From the NCBI GenBank assembly GCA_963843595.1, contig CAWJLG010000007.1, forward strand, positions 248,001 to 312,000: 64,000 nucleotides of DNA, written 5' to 3'. The stretch's first letter is position 1. The number at the start of each line of letters is the position of its first letter. The stretch is from CAIWHR01 sp963843595. GTDB lineage: Bacteria > Pseudomonadota > Gammaproteobacteria > Burkholderiales > Casimicrobiaceae. A program made the position numbers and the translations under genes. A model generated the notes under the pieces. That model ran no database searches and was not told where the DNA came from. It saw only the letters and a program-made list of their open reading frames with translations. This document shows, piece after piece, positions 39,082-48,527 of this stretch.

Positions 39082-39593
39082 GGCGTGCCGGTCACGCGGT
39101 GCCAAGTACCGGCTGCAGTGACGACGCGAGGAGCAGGGCGGAAGCGGCGAACCGATTCATCGAGTGGACGCGCGAGTGGTGGCGGATTGAACGAGATCGG
39201 AGGCTGACGGGACAGGCTTCGGCCGGCGACCACATTCTAGCAACGCACCTCCCGCTGCGCCGCGGCACGCGGCCGTGCGGTGGCAATCACTGCCACGGTA
39301 ACGCGGCGTCGCGATCCGATCGACCGTCGGAACACCGGCGCCTGATGTCACGCGGCCAAACACCCCTCGACACGCCGTACGGCGGTGACGAGAAAGGTCG
39401 ATGCCCACGACAATTCCTGGTCGTCGGCCCGCCAACTACCCGTGCAGGCAGCGAGCGTGCATACTCTCCGAACGTCGGAAACGGGCGCGCCTCACCTGTG
39501 CGATACGAATTGGTACGGACTTTGCAACAGCGCACATCGAGGAACGCTCCGCAGGATGGGGTCCCCCCACGGAAGAACTCGACGAGGTATGCC
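39082..39593. other. Gene-free stretch between divergent small genes
   Basis: No supportable gene is seen. Several open frames overlap here, but their compositions look like translation of GC-rich noncoding DNA. It must hold the upstream regions of both flanking small genes. Confidence 0.4.
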
Positions 39594-39812
39594 ATGGCCC
39601 ACGCAAAACGCTGCCTGACCCGGGGCGCCGGGAAATCGAACGCGCGCGGTCTCGGCAACCGCGCGTTGCGGACGTCGTCTTACAGCACGGCCGCGTTCGA
39701 CGACGAGCGCTACAAGATTGTCGAACCGCCCGAAGTCGACGACGAGTATCTCGACGCCGAGTCCGAGGCCGGGATTGCCGGTGCCATCCGGGATCCCTAC
39801 ACCGAGCACTGA
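39594..39812 (+). CDS. Small acidic-tailed hypothetical protein
   Basis: Seventy-two residues with a basic first half and an acidic second half (DDERYKIVEPPEVDDEYLDA). GAGGT precedes the ATG by about eight bases. No family is recognised. The patterned acidic tail is not what random GC-rich DNA encodes, which supports a real gene. Confidence 0.5.
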   Translation: MAHAKRCLTRGAGKSNARGLGNRALRTSSYSTAAFDDERYKIVEPPEVDDEYLDAESEAGIAGAIRDPYTEH

Positions 39813-39975
39813 GCGAGCCTTCCGGTCCATCGTGCGCCGGGCGGCGTCACGGCTCGCGTTTCGCGGCATTCTTGTCGTGTTCGCAGTCCGGTAGCCGTCA
39901 CGGAATACGTCACGACGATGGCGGTGGCCATCGCGATGTTGTCGCAGCGCCCGTTCGACGGGCGCGAGCCGCAAA

Positions 39976-40554
39976 CTACTTCTTGCGCTTGATCATTTCT
40001 CCGACGATGGCGGTGAACTGCTCCTCGATCTCGTGCCTTAGGAAGTCCTTGGACAGCACGCCGGAAGCGAGGAAGCTGGGTACGAGCTCGAGCTGATACA
40101 GCAATCGGGTACCGTCCCCGTCCGCGCTCAACGTCATCAGCGACTGCTGCCGGCGCATGCTGCCCTTGACCTGGGTCGAACGGATCGTGGTCTGCGGATT
40201 CATCACGATCTCGCGGACCGACGTATAGGGAATGCTCAGTGCGCCGAACTTTGCGTTACCGCGTTGCTCGATCGTGACCTGCTGTCCGTCCTGCTTCAGG
40301 ACGTTGCTTTCGCGCAGGTTCGGCACCCAGCCCGCCATGTGCGGGAAATCGGTGAGCACGTCCCAGGCGATCGTTGACACCACGGGCGCGAACATGTCCG
40401 CCTTGACGACGTAGGTCTCGCCGTCATAGGTCACGTCGATGTTGCGCACCGGCGACTGCGCCGACGCCCCGGCGGCGATCGCGGAAAACGCGAGCGCGAT
40501 GCCGCCACGCAGGCATGTCAGAACCCATTGTTGCAGCGACGCGCTGGTGAGCAT
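39976..40554 (-). CDS. Secreted SRPBCC/START-like protein
   Basis: A 192-residue protein with a signal peptide (about 12-32, ending AAGASAQS) and a helix-grip domain. The pattern VSTIAWDVLTDFPHMAGWVPNLRESNVLKQ is the polyketide-cyclase/START-like core, where the fold binds hydrophobic ligands. The C-terminus ends EQFTAIVGEMIKRKK. A periplasmic lipid or signal-binding role is possible. It is monocistronic. Confidence 0.82.
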   Translation of the reverse strand: MLTSASLQQWVLTCLRGGIALAFSAIAAGASAQSPVRNIDVTYDGETYVVKADMFAPVVSTIAWDVLTDFPHMAGWVPNLRESNVLKQDGQQVTIEQRGNAKFGALSIPYTSVREIVMNPQTTIRSTQVKGSMRRQQSLMTLSADGDGTRLLYQLELVPSFLASGVLSKDFLRHEIEEQFTAIVGEMIKRKK

Positions 40555-40905
40555 GGCGTGGTCCGGTAGTTGCGCAAGGTCGCTAGCATAGCGACACGCG
40601 CTGCGCCGGGGAAGGTCACGCGCACACGAATTGCGTGACCGCGTTTCCGCCGCGCGGGCCGGTTCCATCGCCGGTCGTCGCTGCGCAGCAGCGCGGCGGA
40701 GGCCGTGGCGCGGCGACCACCATCGACCGGTCCCGCAAGGTGGGCGCGCCGCTCCTGTCAGGTGGTGGTCGGCAGCGACGGCCTGAGGACGGGCAGGGGA
40801 ACGAGGCGCGGACCGCCGCGACGCTGGACCGCTGCCGGATACCGTTTATCGCCCGGACCCCCATGTCCAACCTCCCGCGGACGCTGGTTCGGCTACAGTC
40901 GCTCT
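40555..40905. other. Intergenic region between divergent genes
   Basis: GC-rich sequence without a supportable gene. It separates the START-like gene and the diguanylate cyclase and must hold their promoters. The nearest start candidates upstream of the cyclase have no ribosome site. Confidence 0.4.
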
Positions 40906-41727
40906 ATGCAAACGTCATGGGACGGCGACCCTGGGCGGGGATGGCGGCGCCGGTTGCGCCGGCGCTTGGTCCAGATCGGACCGGCGCGCACGGCGTTTCT
41001 GGTCACGCTGGCGTCGCTCGGGGCATCGGTGACGATCAACGTCATCGCGATGGTGGCTTTCGGACTCGAGCCGGAGATGTGGTGGGCCGGCATCTTCGTC
41101 AGCGTGATCGTGCCGCTCTTGGTCGTGCCGCCGAGCTCGTGGCTGATCGCCAAGCTCCTGCAGGAGGCCGAGACGTCGCGACGGATGGTCGAGCATCTGG
41201 TGCGGACGGATCCGCTGACGGGCGTGTTCAACCGTCGGCACACGACCCAGTCCGGCGAGTTGGAGGTGATTCGCGCCCACCGTGACCGGACGCCGCTGTG
41301 CGTGATCATGCTCGATCTGGACAACTTCAAGTCGATCAACGACGTCCATGGCCATCGCGCGGGCGACACGTTGCTGCAGCGTCTGGCAATGACCTGCAAC
41401 GACTGCATACGGCCCTACGACACGCTGGCGCGCTGGGGAGGTGAGGAGTTCGTCGTCGTGCTTCCCTCGGCGGCGCTGCGCGAAGCCAAGGTGATTGCGG
41501 AGCGAGTGCGCCTGGCTGTCGCCGGCATGTCGGTTCCCATCGGCAGGGATTCGATTCACGTCACCGTGAGCATCGGCGTCGCGGCGTGGGACGAGCCGAC
41601 GTTGACCTTCGGCGCGCTCGTCGATCGCGCGGACCACGCGATGTACGAAGCCAAGCGCACGGGCAAGAACCGCGTTTGCACGTGGCGCAATTCCGTCGCC
41701 ACCGCGCTGCACGCGCCGTCGGTCTAG
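40906..41727 (+). CDS. Diguanylate cyclase (GGDEF) with membrane helices
   Basis: Makes cyclic di-GMP. The 273-residue protein, starting MQTSWDGDPGR, has a basic N-terminus and two membrane helices (about 27-48 and 55-78). The GGDEF domain (about 98-260) has the active site RWGGEEF and, five residues before it, the RPYD inhibitory I-site. Metal aspartate is in VIMLDLDNFKSIND. It should be active and feedback-inhibited. The HD-GYP gene at the far end of the window is a potential opposing enzyme. Confidence 0.92.
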   Translation: MQTSWDGDPGRGWRRRLRRRLVQIGPARTAFLVTLASLGASVTINVIAMVAFGLEPEMWWAGIFVSVIVPLLVVPPSSWLIAKLLQEAETSRRMVEHLVRTDPLTGVFNRRHTTQSGELEVIRAHRDRTPLCVIMLDLDNFKSINDVHGHRAGDTLLQRLAMTCNDCIRPYDTLARWGGEEFVVVLPSAALREAKVIAERVRLAVAGMSVPIGRDSIHVTVSIGVAAWDEPTLTFGALVDRADHAMYEAKRTGKNRVCTWRNSVATALHAPSV

Positions 41728-41950
41728 TCTCAGGCACTTCCTTTGCTTGTGGGTCGTGGACGGCCGGTCGGCACGCGCTCACGACAGGGCGTACGGAGCG
41801 ACGTCGCCTGCCGCGGGCTCGCGCCTTGCGGTGCCGGGATCGACGTGGGGCGTGCAGTCCCATCCGGCGATCTCCGGGGTTCTCGTCGTTCGACGTGTTC
41901 GGAGCAGCTACGGCACCACCGAGCGCCCAAAGGCGCAGGAGGAGACAACG

Positions 41951-42149
41951 ATGCAACGCGTTCGCAGGAACACCGACTATCGGGTCGGATTTCGACTATG
42001 GCCGCGCCCTTGATGAGCTGGAGCAGTTGGAGAGCCTCGGCCGGAACGCGGAAGAATCCGGGCGCCGTGAGCGTCTGGAATCGGCGATCGAGGCGTACGA
42101 AGGCCGCGTCGCGGCGGCACTTCGCCTGGCGTGCGCGCCGGGCGAGTAG
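41951..42149 (+). CDS. Small helical protein, one-base frameshift
   Basis: A strong AGGAGGAG site precedes an ATG giving MQRVRRNTDYRV, after which the frame runs into a stop. One surplus G at about 41987 shifts it; the next frame reads DFDYGRALDELEQLESLGRN and on to CAPGE. Removing it gives a 65-residue, mostly helical protein. The composition of the second part is clearly coding-like. I do not recognise the family. Confidence 0.55.
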
Positions 42150-42242
42150 CCGGCGCCCGGGCATTCCCCGGCGAGCAGGGATCGATTGCGCTGTCCGCCT
42201 CGGCGCGCATCGCGGCGCCCCGATGAACGGGCGGACCGCGGG

Positions 42243-42386
42243 TCAGGTAGCGGGGCCCGGCATATCGGGCAGCCCATCCGGATCGTCCTCGGATCGCGAT
42301 GCGATGAACATCATCGACATCAGGGAGACCCCGGCATAGGTGCCTGTCACGAACGCCAGCACCACCCACCACGCTGAGACCATCAT
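42243..42386 (-). CDS. Single-pass small membrane protein
   Basis: A 47-residue protein: MMVSAWWVVLAFVTGTYAGV then a short hydrophobic stretch and an acidic tail (SEDDPDGLPDMPGP). It has one membrane helix (about 4-30). GGGGGGAA precedes the start. It resembles small membrane proteins often seen near phage or accessory genes. The family assignment is uncertain. Confidence 0.55.
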   Translation of the reverse strand: MMVSAWWVVLAFVTGTYAGVSLMSMMFIASRSEDDPDGLPDMPGPAT

Positions 42387-43035
42387 CCTGTTCCCCCCAA
42401 GCCCCCTGATGGGGGCGCCGTGCCCGGCTGTTAACGACTTATGTCTGACGGCATTCCATCGGCTGTCGCGCACCGCATCGACGTCGACATTTCAATGCAA
42501 CGGAGCCCGTTCCGCCTTGGCAATTGGTATCTTGTGTCGATTTCAGGAGCGGAGACGTATCCGGAACTCCCACGGCAACATTCGTTTGTGATCAACGGTG
42601 TTACAGAACAAAACGCGGTCGGGTCCGCGTCGCCCGGCGGGCCGATTGGCATGATTGTTCCGGCAACTACCGCTTCGGCCAGTTCAAGGGACTCGCCACA
42701 CAACTTCCCAGCTTGAGATTTCTTGAACAATTCGTTTCATTCTATGAGGTATCTCTCCGAATGCAAGAATATTTTGACGGGCGCCACGGGCCGGCGGTAT
42801 CCGCCTTTCGGCTGACCGTGAAATACAGTTTTCGGGCACGAGCGCGCCGCGGCGGCGGGTGACACAGCAGGCGAATTGGCGGACATGGCGTCCGGTGGCG
42901 CCGATCCACCCGATACGTCTTACTGTCGCGTTTGCCGGCCGACTTGCCTGCCGGACGCGCGGCCGCAGCGCGTTGGTTGTGCCAAGCGCCCTTGCCGGCC
43001 CAGAATGACCGTTCGCGCATGCAAGGTGTGGACGA
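42387..43035. other. AT-richer patch without an established gene
   Basis: Roughly 42430-42830 is visibly less GC-rich than its surroundings. Open frames exist on both strands, but none has a recognisable family or a good ribosome site. It could be a decayed gene or an insertion remnant. One frame is listed separately as a low-confidence CDS. Confidence 0.45.
42441..42716 (+). CDS. Doubtful hypothetical protein
   Basis: Ninety-one codons starting MSDGIPSAVAHRIDVDISMQ. There is no clear ribosome site and no recognised domain. The middle (LGNWYLVSISGAETYPEL) looks more protein-like than the tail. An alternative frame on the minus strand covers the same region. It may be the fragment of an older gene. 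Confidence 0.2.
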   Translation: MSDGIPSAVAHRIDVDISMQRSPFRLGNWYLVSISGAETYPELPRQHSFVINGVTEQNAVGSASPGGPIGMIVPATTASASSRDSPHNFPA

Positions 43036-44091
43036 ATGTCATTCCTCTGGCCCCAGACGCTCGGTCTGCTGCTCGCCGTACCTGCGCTCATCGGGCTCTA
43101 CATCTGGTTCCTGCGGCGCCGGACCCGCACGGCCGTCGCGTACACCCACGTCGGACTCGTCCGTGAGGCGCTGACCCGTCGCTCGCGCTTTCGCCGCCAC
43201 CTGCCTCCGCTGCTGCTGCTGTTGGCGCTGATCGCGCTCATCGTGGCCTGTTCGCGGCCTCAGGCGACGGTGACGCTGCCCTCCGAGCAGCGGACGGTCA
43301 TTCTCGCGATGGACGTGTCGCGCAGCATGAGCGCAACCGACGTCGAGCCCAGCCGCATCGCTGCCGCGCGCGAGGCCGCCAAGGGCTTCGTGCAGGAGCA
43401 GCCGGATGACGTACGCATCGGCATCGTCGCTTTCGCCGGGTCGGCATCGGTCGTGCAGCGGCCCACCCGCGAGCGTGCGGATTTGATGAGCGCCATCGAT
43501 CAGCTGCAGCTGCAGATTCACACGGCGATCGGCAGCGGCATCATCGTGTCGCTCGCGACGTTGTTTCCGGACGACGGTCTCGAGGCACTGGATCGCCCGT
43601 TCGGTCGCGTTCCGGATCGGGACGTGGCACGCGGCGCGGCGATTGACGGCGCGAAAAAGGCCCCGAAGAAGGAGTTCACGCCCGTTGCGCCGGGTTCCTA
43701 TCGGCACGGGGCGATCATCCTGCTCACCGACGGTCGCCGCACGATCGGCCCCGACCCGCGCGAGGCGGCGAAGCTGGCGGCGGAGCGGGGCGTGAAGATC
43801 TACACCGTGGGTTTCGGCAAGGCCGACGGCGGCATGGCGGACGTCGACGGCTATTCGATCTTCATGCGCTTCGACGAGGAAACGCTGAAGGCCGTTGCGC
43901 AGATCACCGGCGCCGAGTACTTCCGGGCGGGCACCGCGGCCGAACTCAAGAAAGTGTACGAGGGTCTCAACGCCCGCTACGTTCTGGAAAGGCAGCCCAC
44001 GGAGATCTCGGCACTGTTCGCGGCCGTCGCTGCATTGCTGACGACCGTCGCGGGCGCATTGTCGATCCTGTGGTTCGGTCGGATGGCGTGA
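43036..44091 (+). CDS. Second VWA-domain membrane protein (BatA-like paralogue)
   Basis: A 351-residue protein built like the operon member at 26.5-27.5 kb: two N-terminal helices, a VWA domain with DVSRSMSATD and LLTDGRRTIG, and a C-terminal helix ending ALSILWFGRMA. Metal-site residues are kept. Unlike its paralogue it stands alone, with no adjacent moxR or DUF58, so it may use the other operon's ATPase. Duplication within the genome is the simplest origin. Confidence 0.88.
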   Translation: MSFLWPQTLGLLLAVPALIGLYIWFLRRRTRTAVAYTHVGLVREALTRRSRFRRHLPPLLLLLALIALIVACSRPQATVTLPSEQRTVILAMDVSRSMSATDVEPSRIAAAREAAKGFVQEQPDDVRIGIVAFAGSASVVQRPTRERADLMSAIDQLQLQIHTAIGSGIIVSLATLFPDDGLEALDRPFGRVPDRDVARGAAIDGAKKAPKKEFTPVAPGSYRHGAIILLTDGRRTIGPDPREAAKLAAERGVKIYTVGFGKADGGMADVDGYSIFMRFDEETLKAVAQITGAEYFRAGTAAELKKVYEGLNARYVLERQPTEISALFAAVAALLTTVAGALSILWFGRMA

Positions 44092-44166
44092 GCCTCCATG
44101 GTGGCCGCGCGAACGATTGGCGATCGCGACGGCTGGCGGTGCATCACGACGGTGTGCCCATGCGGT

Positions 44167-45105
44167 CTATTGCGCCGCCGGTGCAACGTCAGCGTCTTTG
44201 CGTTCGATGCCGGTGCTGGGGGTGCCCGATTCCGGCCACGTGTCGCGCACCAGTTCCCGCAGCGCCACGATGACCGGGTCATCGCCGCGTTCCTCGCGCC
44301 AGATGAACTGAAGCGTCGTCGACAGGCGCGCCCCGTTCCACACGCAGACCTCGCCCGCGGCGGCCGCGGCCTCGGCGAGGTCCTCGCGCATCAACGCGAT
44401 GCCCAGTCCGGCGACGACGAGTGACCGGATCACGGCCTCGTTGTCGGCTTCGACGAGCCGCGCCGGGGTGATGCCGTGCTTCTGGAACAATCGGTCGGAC
44501 AGCACGCGATGGGTGCTGATCGGTGGCGTCAGGATCCACGGTTCCTCGGCCAAGGCAGCGAAATGCGCCCCTTCGACGCGGTCGCGCCACGCAGCCGGCG
44601 CCACCACGCGGAACTCGAACTCGCGTAAGGCCAGCGAGGACACGGCCGCGTGCGTGAGATCGCCATAGTAGAAGCTCGCATCGAGTTCGCCGTCGCGGAC
44701 CTTGGCGAAGGCTGCCCCGGAGACTTCATGGTGCATTTCAATCTCGAGCAGGGGGTGGCGCTCCACCGCCTCGGCGAGAAAACGCGGCAATCGCACGAAC
44801 TCGGGGTCGGAGAGCGTGCCCAGACGCACATGCCCGGCGACCTCGCCGCGCAGCGCCGCGGCTTCGTTCTGCAGTGTCTGCGCGGCGGCGAGCACGCTCT
44901 GGGCGAGCGGTAGGAGCCGCTTGCCCGCCGACGTCAGCGCCATCCCGCTGGGAACGCGCTCGAACAGCTCCGTTCCAAGCTCGTCTTCGAGCGCCTTGAT
45001 CTGCGCCGACAGCGCCGGTTGGCTCACATGCAGCCGGTCGGCCGCGCGAGTGAGATGCCCCTGCTCGGCGACGGCGGCGAATCCGCGTAGTTGATAAAGC
45101 TCCAT
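44167..45105 (-). CDS. LysR-family transcriptional regulator
   Basis: A 312-residue regulator. The winged helix-turn-helix is at about 1-62 (MELYQLRGFAAVAEQGHLTR, then AADRLHVSQPALSAQIKALE). The effector domain follows (RLGTLSDPEFVRLPRFLAEA). The start MELYQLRGF was chosen by family habit; another ATG lies four codons upstream. A palindrome at 45130-45140 in front of it is a probable autoregulatory site. The target may be the divergent DUF3563-like gene. Confidence 0.92.
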   Translation of the reverse strand: MELYQLRGFAAVAEQGHLTRAADRLHVSQPALSAQIKALEDELGTELFERVPSGMALTSAGKRLLPLAQSVLAAAQTLQNEAAALRGEVAGHVRLGTLSDPEFVRLPRFLAEAVERHPLLEIEMHHEVSGAAFAKVRDGELDASFYYGDLTHAAVSSLALREFEFRVVAPAAWRDRVEGAHFAALAEEPWILTPPISTHRVLSDRLFQKHGITPARLVEADNEAVIRSLVVAGLGIALMREDLAEAAAAAGEVCVWNGARLSTTLQFIWREERGDDPVIVALRELVRDTWPESGTPSTGIERKDADVAPAAQ

Positions 45106-45129
45106 AGGTCTGATCATGATGCCAGAATA

Positions 45130-45140
45130 TTGCACTGCAA
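45130..45140. promoter_or_regulatory. Candidate LysR-type operator TTGCACTGCAA
   Basis: A perfect TTGCA-C-TGCAA palindrome lies 25 bases ahead of the LysR start, in the divergent region to the DUF3563-like gene. LysR proteins typically bind imperfect T-N11-A palindromes near their own promoter. The assignment is inferred from position and symmetry. Confidence 0.5.
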
Positions 45141-45297
45141 CAATCACTTCGACGGCAAATCAGCGCAAATGATCCCATTGATCCGAAAGAATGATTGGAA
45201 AATGTGGTCGCTCATACGTATGTTGGTATTGTGCGCTGCACCACAAGTGGGCGCGCAGCGATGTCATTACCGGCCTACCGGCCATGAGGAGACCGAC

Positions 45298-45585
45298 ATG
45301 CGGGCGACCCATACCCCTGTATTCGTTGAGGTTTTTCGCGTCTTTACATTGATCGCCGACGGCTTTTCGCTGCCGCGCCGGGAAACCCAAGCGGCACATT
45401 CTAACGATCAGAATGCTCGTCCGGCACCGACGGGACGGGGCGGGTGGCTGAATCGCCTGGAGAACTGGGCTTGGCGGCAACGGCAACGGGAACTCGACGC
45501 GCATCTGGCGCAATCGAGGGACGTGTTCGAACTCGAGGCGCGTATCCGCGACATCGAGCGCGGCAATCCGTCCCGCTACTACTGA
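45298..45585 (+). CDS. DUF3563-like small protein
   Basis: A 95-residue protein with GAGGAGACC ahead of the ATG. The C-terminal part (about 50-93) with LNRLENWAWRQRQRELDAHL and SRDVFELEARIRDIER resembles the DUF3563 family of small betaproteobacterial proteins of unknown function. It is followed 49 bases later by a small membrane protein, probably co-transcribed. It may be controlled by the divergent LysR gene. Confidence 0.72.
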   Translation: MRATHTPVFVEVFRVFTLIADGFSLPRRETQAAHSNDQNARPAPTGRGGWLNRLENWAWRQRQRELDAHLAQSRDVFELEARIRDIERGNPSRYY

Positions 45586-45634
45586 TGCCGCAGTTACACC
45601 TTTGCCGGTCTCGACCGTCAACCAAGGAGACGAC

Positions 45635-45997
45635 ATGGATAGCCGATCAAGCACCTTCGCGCCCGCCCTGCATTCCACCGACCGCCGCGCGTTGTTCGTC
45701 TACGGCCTCTGGCTGCGGGTGGTCTTCGTCGGCATGAGCCTGCTGGCGGCGGGCGTCGCACATCTGCTCGCCGGCCCGGCCTCCCCGATGCCGGTCCTCG
45801 CCTCGCTGATCGGGGGCGGTGCACTCACGGCATTCGCCTGGCGTCGTGCCGGCGCTGCGCTCGGGCGCATCGACGTCGCCGAAGCAACGACGGGACGGTC
45901 CGTATCGAATGACGAACGTCCCGCCGGACATCGCGGTACGGATAGCGCTCCCGAGCCGTCCATCGGCCGACCCGCCACGGCTGGCGTCCTCGAGTAA
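45635..45997 (+). CDS. Small membrane protein with two helices
   Basis: A 120-residue protein preceded by AAGGAGA. Two helices (about 20-44 and 50-70; LWLRVVFVGMSLLAAGVAHL, PVLASLIGGGALTAFAW) lead to a polar, probably cytosolic tail. The function is unknown. It likely forms a transcript with the DUF3563-like gene. Confidence 0.7.
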   Translation: MDSRSSTFAPALHSTDRRALFVYGLWLRVVFVGMSLLAAGVAHLLAGPASPMPVLASLIGGGALTAFAWRRAGAALGRIDVAEATTGRSVSNDERPAGHRGTDSAPEPSIGRPATAGVLE

Positions 45998-46294
45998 TCC
46001 TCTCGGCCGCGCCGGGTGCGGCCTTCGTGGCCGGCATTCCGTCGACCGACCTCTACCGATCGTTCGTGTCCGGCTTCGTCGGCCGCGCCGACGGTGTGCC
46101 CCCGTGCGGGAAACCGAAGTCGGGCGTGTGCACACGCGTTATCATTGTCGCCCGCACGCCAGCCGACGTTCGCTACGTGAATCGGCGGCAGGCGCGATCA
46201 GGCGACGGCCCGACTCGGCCGATCGCTTCGAAGGGCTGGTCGGTTCGGCGATTCCGGACGCCTGCCGCAAGCGCCATTTGAGGAGGAAGGCGAG

Positions 46295-46879
46295 ATGTCC
46301 GAGCAACTGTTCCTGGCGGCGCAGGCCGGTGACGCAGCGCGCGTTCGCGCGCTTCTTGCCGCCGGTGCCGAGAGCGACGCGCGCAATGGTGAAGGCGCGA
46401 CCGCGCTGATGCTGGCCGCCCACGGTGGCCACCTCGACGTCGTACGAATGCTCATCGCGGCTGGCGCCGACGTGAACGCCACCGATGCGCGCGGATGGGG
46501 ACCGTTGATGATGGCGGTCCACAACGCGGAACTCGATCGCGGCTTCGCCGACGTGGTCGACGCCTTGATACGAAGCGGCGCCGACATCGAGGCGCGGATC
46601 ACCTACGGCATTCGTCCGCTGATGCTCGCGGCGGGCTATGGCGAGGCCGCCGTCGTGGAGACCTTGCTTCGCGCCGGGGCCGACGTCCTGGCGCGCAACG
46701 ATGGCGGCCTGACCGCACTCATGATGGTCAAGGAAAAGTTCTACGTCGACGTCATCAACCTGCTGCACGAAGCCGAACGCGAGGCCGGGGTGGGGGAGGG
46801 CAGCTGCTCCACCAAGAACGCACCGGGCTCGAATGTCGTGACCTTCCTCAAGCCCGCGGCGCGCAATCCGGGCCGATGA
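46295..46879 (+). CDS. Ankyrin-repeat protein
   Basis: A 194-residue cytosolic protein starting MSEQLFLAAQAGDAARVRAL behind AGGAGGAAGGCGAG. About four or five ankyrin units (roughly residues 1-150) carry the TALMLAAHGGHLDVVRMLI and AGADVNATDARGWGPLM pattern. Ankyrin proteins mediate protein contacts. There is no extra domain; the tail has one cysteine. The partner is unknown. Confidence 0.9.
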   Translation: MSEQLFLAAQAGDAARVRALLAAGAESDARNGEGATALMLAAHGGHLDVVRMLIAAGADVNATDARGWGPLMMAVHNAELDRGFADVVDALIRSGADIEARITYGIRPLMLAAGYGEAAVVETLLRAGADVLARNDGGLTALMMVKEKFYVDVINLLHEAEREAGVGEGSCSTKNAPGSNVVTFLKPAARNPGR

Positions 46880-46994
46880 CGAATCCCGTCGCCGCGGCGC
46901 GGCGACGCCCGGACGAACTGGCTCCGGCATTGCCGCAACGGCAGCGACGGGCCTGTGGCATCGGCTGACCGTGCGCCGCCGACGCGCGCACGCG

Positions 46995-48455
46995 CTAATG
47001 CGTTGCTGACGTATTCGACGTCGGCTGCCGCGCCGCCACGGCCTTGCGCACCAACTCATCGCGCAGCACCTTCCCTGCGGCGTTGCGAGGCAGGGCCTTC
47101 AGCTGCAGAAAGAATGTCGGTGCCAGTACTCCGAGCCGATCGCGGCAGAGGGCGTCGAGCGTCGCCGCGTCCACGGGGGCACCGCGCGGCACGATCGCCG
47201 CCCAGATCTGCACGACGTCCATGGCATCGGGCACGCCGAACGCCGCGGCCTCGAGAACGTGTTCCGACGACAGCAGCACATCCTCGATGACGCGCGGGCT
47301 GACTTTCTCCCCCCCGCGGTTGATGAGATCGCTCTTACGTCCCGCCAAGGTCAGGAGTCCATCGGGAGACACCGTGCCGACGTCGCCCGGATAGAACCAC
47401 CCCGCCTTGAAGACGTCGGCAGAAATCGCCGCGTCGCCAACATATGCCTCGACGCAGTTGTCGCTGCGCACGCGGAGGACCCCCTCCGTACCTGGCGCAA
47501 CCGGCATGTCGTTCGCATCGACCGCCTGCATCTCCACGCCGGGAACGAGATAGCCCACTGCGCCCGGATGGTCGGCCAGCGCAGTTATCGGCGCCGACGC
47601 AACGTTGCCACTCTCCGTCGAACCGTAGGAGGAGACGATATTGGCGCATAGCCGTTGCCGGGAAAGTTCGACCAGACGCGTCGACAGCAGGCCTCCGCCC
47701 ACTTCGAGGCTGGTCAGCGACGGAAAGGGACGGCCATCCAACGGCAGCAAGCCGAGCACGCTCTGCAGCGATCCGGGCGAAATCACCAGCGAATTGACGC
47801 CGTAGCGCCGGATTCCGGAAACGACCAATTCCGGGGACGTGGCGATCACGATGAGACCGCCGACCCAGAGGACACGCAGCGCGCTCCTGAAGCCATAGCC
47901 GGTTTCGGTGCTGATCGTGCAGATCTGTCGTGTGTCGTCCGGCGCGCGCACCGAAAGCCACTTGGTGAACACCCGTCGGGCCATCAGGTCGTGGCTGACG
48001 GCAACGTGCTTCGGCGTTCCCGTCGTGCCCGAGGATGCGAATATCCGGCAGATCGCGGTCCCGTCCTGATGGGAAGGAACGGGTTCCACTTCGGCCGATT
48101 CGGGAGGGGATTGCGTCCACGTACGATCGATCGTCACGGTCCGCGCGCCGTCGCTTGCCGCATCGGCGTTGTCGGCAAAGCACAACGCCATTCGTTCGCG
48201 CGGGAGGGATCCGGGAGCGCCGGCGACGCCAATTCGCGCAAGAGCTAGTGCGAAGACCAGCTGCGCATACGGACTGCTGAAGGAAAGTCCCGCGCACGCT
48301 CCGGGCGTGAGCCCAAGGCTGCGCGCGCGCAGTGCCACGCTGTCGATCGTGCGATCGAGATCCCGATACGAGACGCTTCGACCATCGACGCGGACGATGG
48401 CGGTCGAACCCGGATTGATCCTGGCGTGACGGCGAATCGGATCGGTGATGTTCAT
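46995..48455 (-). CDS. Adenylate-forming acyl-CoA ligase-like enzyme
   Basis: A 486-residue ANL-superfamily enzyme. The AMP/P-loop motif is RIFASSGTTGTPKHVAVSHD, and A5 is SSYGSTESGNVASAP. A7 and A8 are GWFYPGDVGTVSPDGLLTLAGR and KSDLINRGGEKVSP, and A10 is PRNAAGKVLRDEL. It should activate a carboxylic acid as acyl-AMP and pass it to CoA or a carrier. Length is slightly short. It sits 72 bases beyond the Bug gene on the same strand. Its position before the DSF-like locus makes an RpfB-like role conceivable, but this is inference only. Confidence 0.87.
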   Translation of the reverse strand: MNITDPIRRHARINPGSTAIVRVDGRSVSYRDLDRTIDSVALRARSLGLTPGACAGLSFSSPYAQLVFALALARIGVAGAPGSLPRERMALCFADNADAASDGARTVTIDRTWTQSPPESAEVEPVPSHQDGTAICRIFASSGTTGTPKHVAVSHDLMARRVFTKWLSVRAPDDTRQICTISTETGYGFRSALRVLWVGGLIVIATSPELVVSGIRRYGVNSLVISPGSLQSVLGLLPLDGRPFPSLTSLEVGGGLLSTRLVELSRQRLCANIVSSYGSTESGNVASAPITALADHPGAVGYLVPGVEMQAVDANDMPVAPGTEGVLRVRSDNCVEAYVGDAAISADVFKAGWFYPGDVGTVSPDGLLTLAGRKSDLINRGGEKVSPRVIEDVLLSSEHVLEAAAFGVPDAMDVVQIWAAIVPRGAPVDAATLDALCRDRLGVLAPTFFLQLKALPRNAAGKVLRDELVRKAVAARQPTSNTSATH

Positions 48456-48527
48456 GCCGGAATGGCCTGCAGCGCCTGTTTGCGTGTTGAAGGCGCGACA
48501 TCGGCCAGATCGGGTGTTGCCACCGGT

